Assembly: GCA_902729315.2 (NCBI GenBank)
Contig: LR746276.1
Location: forward strand, 1,908,669-1,972,668
Reading direction: 5' to 3'
Origin: Spirodela intermedia
Lineage: Eukaryota > Streptophyta > Magnoliopsida > Alismatales > Araceae
DNA length: 64,000 bases
How positions within the stretch are numbered: the stretch's first letter is position 1; each line of letters opens with the position of its first letter. The translations under genes were made by a program, and so were the position numbers. A model generated the notes under the pieces. That model worked only from the letters and a program-made list of their open reading frames with translations, searched no databases and was not told the DNA's origin. Below, piece after piece: positions 59,271-64,000 of this stretch.

Positions 59271-62200
59271 ATGCTGCCCTTCCAGGAGCAGATCATAGCG
59301 GAGCTGCTAGATGAACCAGGCGGGGGGCTCGTCGTCCTCTCCTCGGGCCTTTCTCTCGAAACCCTCGTCTCCGCCCTCCTCCGCCTCCACTCCCCTTCCC
59401 AGGGAACCCTCCTCATCCTTTCCGCCTCCGAGTTTCAGAAGTCCTCCGTTCTACAGTGTCTCCGCCGCTCCCCTGATCTCCAGTCCACTCATGGCGCCCT
59501 ATCTCCGGTTCCTGCTGAAATTCCCGGGGATCTTCCTTCGCACCACCGCTCCTCACGTTACACTAGCGGTGCGGCTTTCTTTGTATCCCCCCGCATTCTC
59601 ATCGCCGACCTTCTCACTTCCCGCTGCCCTCCGTCCGCTCTTGCTGGACTCATCATCTTCAATGCTCACCAACTCGCTGACACTTCCACCGAGTCTTTCA
59701 TTGTGCGCGTCGTCCGCTCTGCCAACAGGAATGCCTACGTCCGCGCCTTTACGGATAGTCCCCAGGCTATGGTCGCGGGCTTTGCGAAGGCCGAGCGCAC
59801 CATGAGGTGGCTTGGTGTGCGCCGTCTCCATCTCTGGCCGCGCTTCCAGGTACAGGTGTCGTCTGATCTCGAGGTCAGCCCGCCTGAAGTGGTCGACGTT
59901 CGGGTGCCAATGACAGGGGCTATGCGGGGGATACAGGGGGCGATACTTGGGGCGATGGACGCTTGCCTCAAGGAATTGCGACTGACTAACAAGGTTGATG
60001 TTGAGGATCTCACCGTGGAGAATGGACTCTTCAAATCGTTTGACGAAATCGTGAGGCGACAGCTAGATCCCATCTGGCACACACTAGGTATGAAGACAAA
60101 GCAGCTTGTTGCCGATCTGAGGACCCTGCGCAAGCTTGCTGATTATCTTGTGAGGTATTTGCTGGGGAAAGACTCATTTTACCCTCCTTTCGATTGAAAT
60201 TACTTTAGACAAATGGCTTGCCTGCGACAATCCTGGGATCATCCGAACTTAGGAAGTCTCCTTCCGCCATCTCTACTCTCACAAAAATTCAAATGAAAAT
60301 ATGAGGGCTTCTTTGTATTTTATTTTATCTGAATATCTCTTTGCGAGCGTACGTGTTCGTTATGGATCACTGGTGTGCCCAAAATTTCGGCAGGTATGAT
60401 GCTGTGACTTACCTGAAGTATTTGGATACGCTGAGGGTGTCAGAAGGGGTCCGATCAGTCTGGATTTTCGCAGATTCAAGTCACAAGATTTTTGAATTTG
60501 CAAAACGGCGGGTCTATCAAGTGGTGCGAGAAGGGTTGAAACTCATTGGTGGTGCTGGCATAGGAATCAAAAGGAAGAGACAAAAAGGAGATAACAGGGA
60601 AGAGAGCGCAGGTGGGTGATGATTTTCATAGGCTTTTTATTTCATCATAAAAAAAGAACGAGAGTGTAAATGAGTCCCACAATCAATTTTATTTTCATTT
60701 TCTAAGTTAGTCAACAGATTCAGCCTTTCACGAGCTGGAAAATATTCTACACATCCGGTGTTATGGATGACTTTCTTTGTTTATTTATATCCTCTTATAT
60801 TACATTGTTGAGCTCTCCTTTTTCTAAAATAGGGAATGGTGAAAGAGGAATAGACATTGGGGTGGTATTGAAGGAAGTTTTGGAGCAAGCACCAAAGTGG
60901 AGGGTGTTACGTGTGAGTGAGTCAAGCAACACTATTATTCTTAGTCACCAATTCTTCCGTGCACATGTCTTTGTGGAAGAGATTTCCTTTCACGAAGAAA
61001 AAAATGTTTTTCACCTTTTCATGAATATTAGTTTCTCAATCTTCTTAGACGTTGCTCAATATATATTACCCATCCATGAACAACGTTGTGCACTTTTCTT
61101 CTGTGGTATATCAGTAGAATAAGCTTTCCATTCTTTTCATTTAGGAATTGCTTGAGGAAATAGAAGAAGAGAGGCAAAAGAATGTTTTTTCAGGTGATGC
61201 TAAACTTGAAAATTCAAATGACAATAGTGGTATCATTTTGGTGGCCTGCAAGGATGAACGATCGTGCATGCAATTGGAAGAATTCATTGAAAAAGGTTCA
61301 CAGAAGGTATGTAGTGCTATGTACTTATAATATGAATATTTATATTTAGTTTCCGCTATCAGTTATGGTTCATATCCATGAGATTCTGTCTCCTCACTCA
61401 CACCCACATACACACAAACACATTCTTGTGTGCATACGTCCTACCTGTTTTATGGTATATCTTTGCGTTCGTTGACAATGTTTTCTCTTATACATACCTT
61501 GTCTTACACTTGTATATCTCATGGCTAATTAGTTTTGTGTTAAAAATATTAATTATTTGAATTTTTCTTGGAGATCCATGTTAGTCTTTTGGGTTTAGTC
61601 TCCATCTGTAATTTTCTACATTGTTGAGACGAGCCTAATACGTTGGTTTGTACATGATAGTAGGTGATAAAATATATTCATCAGAAGGAAGAACTTATAT
61701 CTTTGAATTAAATCAATGGGCCTATACATTTTACTGTTTATTGATTTTCAATTAAATGAGTCGGTTCTTCAAAAAACATTAATTGACACTCTTTGATCAA
61801 ACCCAGTATGATGGGATATTTTTTTTATATGTCCGGAATTACGTAGCCATGCTTTATTTCCAGTAAGATCGGATAATTTATCTAAGTGTAACACTACATT
61901 ATTCTCCAGGTCACTCAGGAGGAGTGGAAGAAGTATTTGCTAGATAAGGTTGAATCACTTGGTCTTCGGAAGAAGAACAAGAAGATGTCTCAAGCTCCTG
62001 AAGGTTTTGGAGTTCTAAATGCAGAAACTCCAGTCGGGCGAGGGGAAAATACAGGCTTCAATAGCATAAGCCAGCTGGAGAATGATGCCCTCTTGACAGC
62101 AGCATCAGAAATTATCAATTCAGCAGAAGTGAAAGCTGTTTCTGAGTCTACTTCTGATGCACATGCTGAGACGAAGAGACATGGGAAAGGAAAAGTAGGA

Positions 62201-62716
62201 AAAGGAAAGGCTCGCAGATGTGTAGAAGCTGTTCTAATGTCTGGTGGAAAAAATAAAATAAATAAAATAATGGATGCTACAAAATCTAAGGTAGAAGTCA
62301 AAAGCACTCTCCATGGCGAATGCGGTGTAGTGGATGTGGGTGGTTTGGAAGAAAGTACGGATGACGGACCTTCTTCTGAAACTGTTGCCCACAAGCACAA
62401 TCTCCTCCCTGATCAGACAGTTTGCTCAGTTAATAAGCCACTCCCACCAGTGCAGTTGTATGCACTAGAAAGTGGCCAAAATATACTCGATAGCTTGAAA
62501 CCCTCTGTAATTATTGTTTATCATCCAGATGTGAGATTTGTGAGGGAAATTGAAGTCTACAAGGCTGAGAATCCTTCAAAGGAGTTGAAAATCTACTTTT
62601 TGTTTTACGAGGATTCCACAGAAGCTCAAAAGTTTGAGGCCAGCATACGGAGGGAGAATGCAGCATTCGAATCTCTCATAAGGCAGAAGTCCCTAATGAT
62701 GATCCCTGTTGACCGG
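59271..62716 (+). CDS. UVH1: DNA repair endonuclease subunit XPF/ERCC4/RAD1 (UVH1), 5' part
   Basis: Five exons in the window: 59271-60154, 60394-60611, 60833-60912, 61145-61306 and 61910-62716, giving 717 codons in frame. The protein is the structure-specific nuclease subunit that pairs with ERCC1 for nucleotide-excision repair, cutting 5' of lesions. Visible are the N-terminal inactive SF2 helicase-like domain (LLDEPGGGLVVLSSGLSLETL at the start, DLTVENGLFKSFDEIVRRQLD near 245-265), the ILVACKDERSCMQLE block and the linker ending in IRRENAAFESLIRQKS. The catalytic ERCC4 nuclease and (HhH)2 domains are not in the window. The last donor (GACCGG|gtatct) opens an intron that runs to the right edge. 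The ATG at 59271 gives the family start MLPFQEQIIAELL. Confidence 0.9.
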
Positions 62717-64000
62717 GTATCTGTGCTTTATTTATTTCATACTGTGGTTGTATTTTGTATTCTTTTTCTCTTAATTTCTATCTATTATCAAACCTTTTAT
62801 TTGTATTTTTTTGACTGCATAGCCTAAATGGATGCCCTTTAAAAAGGTGCATGAACTTTATGAAAGATCGTTTTGCATACTATTGAATGCATTATGGTGT
62901 CAATTCCCTGTACAGTATTCTTGCATTTGTCTGATATGTTGGTAATGGTAACAATATTTCCTGTAAAATATTAATACGTTAAAGGCCAATCATGGAGTTC
63001 TTAACTGGTGTCTATCTCGTTCATATACTTGTCAGCATTGTAAGGCTTACCGTTTCATCATGGGGTTGGCTTAAAAGAATGAAGGAATTGAAAGATTTAG
63101 TGAAAACATATGACACCAAATCCATGGAAAGTGGTATTATGTGCCTCGTCATGATAAATAGCCGCATGGGGATCTGTCATTGAAAGAACACTATTCTATG
63201 TGTCCCAGTTTCTGTTATTCCAAATATTCAGGGGTACGGGATTGACCTTCCTCTGCAAATTGGAATGACTAAGCCTTGTCATCATGCTCACACTATTCCT
63301 GGAAAATTCATGAAATGTATTACCACAACTAAATATCATCTCATTACGATAAGAGTACGAATCAAATGCTAAGATTATACACGGCACAACGTGATGTAAC
63401 ATAACCAGGACATCTTTATTCACTCGTCACTGAGGTTAAAACTTTTAGTCCAGATTTTATGTAGTTGATGAAACACCATAAAAGATCAGCTTTATGTTTG
63501 TCAATTCCCAGACAAATACTTATCTAATATAAGTTAATTATTATTAAAAAAAAAATTAATCCAAAATTAGCCTTATTGCGATTCTTATTACCAGTTTCTT
63601 AAATTCATTTTCATCTACATTTGTCAGCCTCTCGATGTTGTTCTAGCATCATAAAAATACCAAGTATGCAACCCAAGGAGCCCTGTATTACATTCGTAAA
63701 CCATCTCCTTCGATCCATGTCAATGCAATTCTACTTAATTAATTTTTCTTTCCAAAGTATCCCTTGAAGATTGCCTATATTCCTGTTATTTTGGAGTCTT
63801 TTGCCACATTGGTGCTATCAGGTGCCTGCCATTTCCAATTTCGTTATTTTGGGTCACTTGTAATCAAATTACTGCCTTTTTTGGGAATAGGGTTCAGGTG
63901 TCAGTTTGTTTTCTATGCAGAGGTTGCGGCTTATGATATAAATTTGAGAACTAAATCTCTGTAGCTATCCGGTTTAAGGCAATTTGATATTATTCATCTT
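62717..64000 (+). other. XPF intron running off the window
   Basis: At least 1284 bp without the next XPF exon; none of the expected downstream segments (the ERCC4 nuclease motif region) can be found in any frame. Short open frames, for example at 62992-63183, show no family resemblance. The intron is long compared with the other XPF introns seen here (about 230-600 bp), so it may contain inserted DNA. Confidence 0.6.

Noticed and set aside
59311-59805. 164-codon Ser/Pro/Leu-rich plus-strand frame and minus-strand frames at 59553-60133
   Set aside because: They overlap XPF exon 1 in other frames and have no family resemblance.
62992-63183. 63-codon frame as the next XPF exon
   Set aside because: Its translation does not match the XPF linker or nuclease domain; the true exon must lie beyond the window.

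Overview
This is nuclear DNA from a flowering plant. The genes have many short exons with GT-AG introns, microsatellites are mostly CT/GA, there are decayed LTR-retrotransposon sequences, and the gene families are plant-specific (CLASSY, SnRK2, CBL, RLCK-VII, DXO1 with a plant-type N-terminal extension). The closest relatives I recall for several proteins are monocot ones, for example rice SAPK3 for the SnRK2, but I cannot place the lineage firmly. I rebuilt exon structures by hand from reading frame, splice sites and family resemblance. In every multi-exon model the exon phases close into one continuous frame.

Left part (1-16.5 kb). A two-domain cupin gene (342-1663, +) is followed by the decayed 3' end of a CLASSY-type SNF2 gene (about 2070-2390, -). 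Next comes about 9 kb of AT-rich repeat DNA. It holds a SINE-like insertion with target-site duplications (4025-4498) and a heavily mutated Ty3/gypsy element (about 5090-8450, -). A small third cupin relic (11505-11590, +) and an intronless eIF4G-like MIF4G sequence (11630-13490, -) follow. The block then repeats with a second, almost identical cupin gene (14572-15923, +) and the complete CLASSY gene (16225-21193, -). This is an old duplication in which the cupin bodies look homogenised while their flanks have diverged.

Middle (21-35 kb). A CT/GA-rich, site II-rich interval separates CLASSY from a divergent receptor-like cytoplasmic kinase of the PCRK1/2 type (22952-26360, +), whose introns carry several local duplications. 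A 3.5 kb repeat-rich interval without a recognised gene leads to an 11-exon hnRNP Q/R-like RNA-binding protein (29916-33820, -).

Right part (35-64 kb). A 13-exon DXO1 decapping/deNADding enzyme gene (35690-45765, -) is followed by CBL1/CBL9 (46550-51993, -, with a 5'-leader intron). After a 4 kb intergenic stretch come a group-2-like SnRK2 kinase (56118-58030, +) and the N-terminal two thirds of XPF/UVH1 (59271 onward, +, running off the right edge).

The genes form no operon-like pathway. Functionally they cover RNA-directed DNA methylation (CLASSY), RNA processing and decay (hnRNP, DXO1), immune, calcium and osmotic signalling (RLCK, CBL1, SnRK2) and DNA repair (XPF). I found no CRISPR array, tRNA, rRNA or bacterial-type system. 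The most interesting signals are the conversion-like cupin pair, the MIF4G-only eIF4G retrocopy with one in-frame stop, the SINE-like insertion, and two introns in neighbouring genes that both appear to use a GC donor with the sequence GCTAGT.
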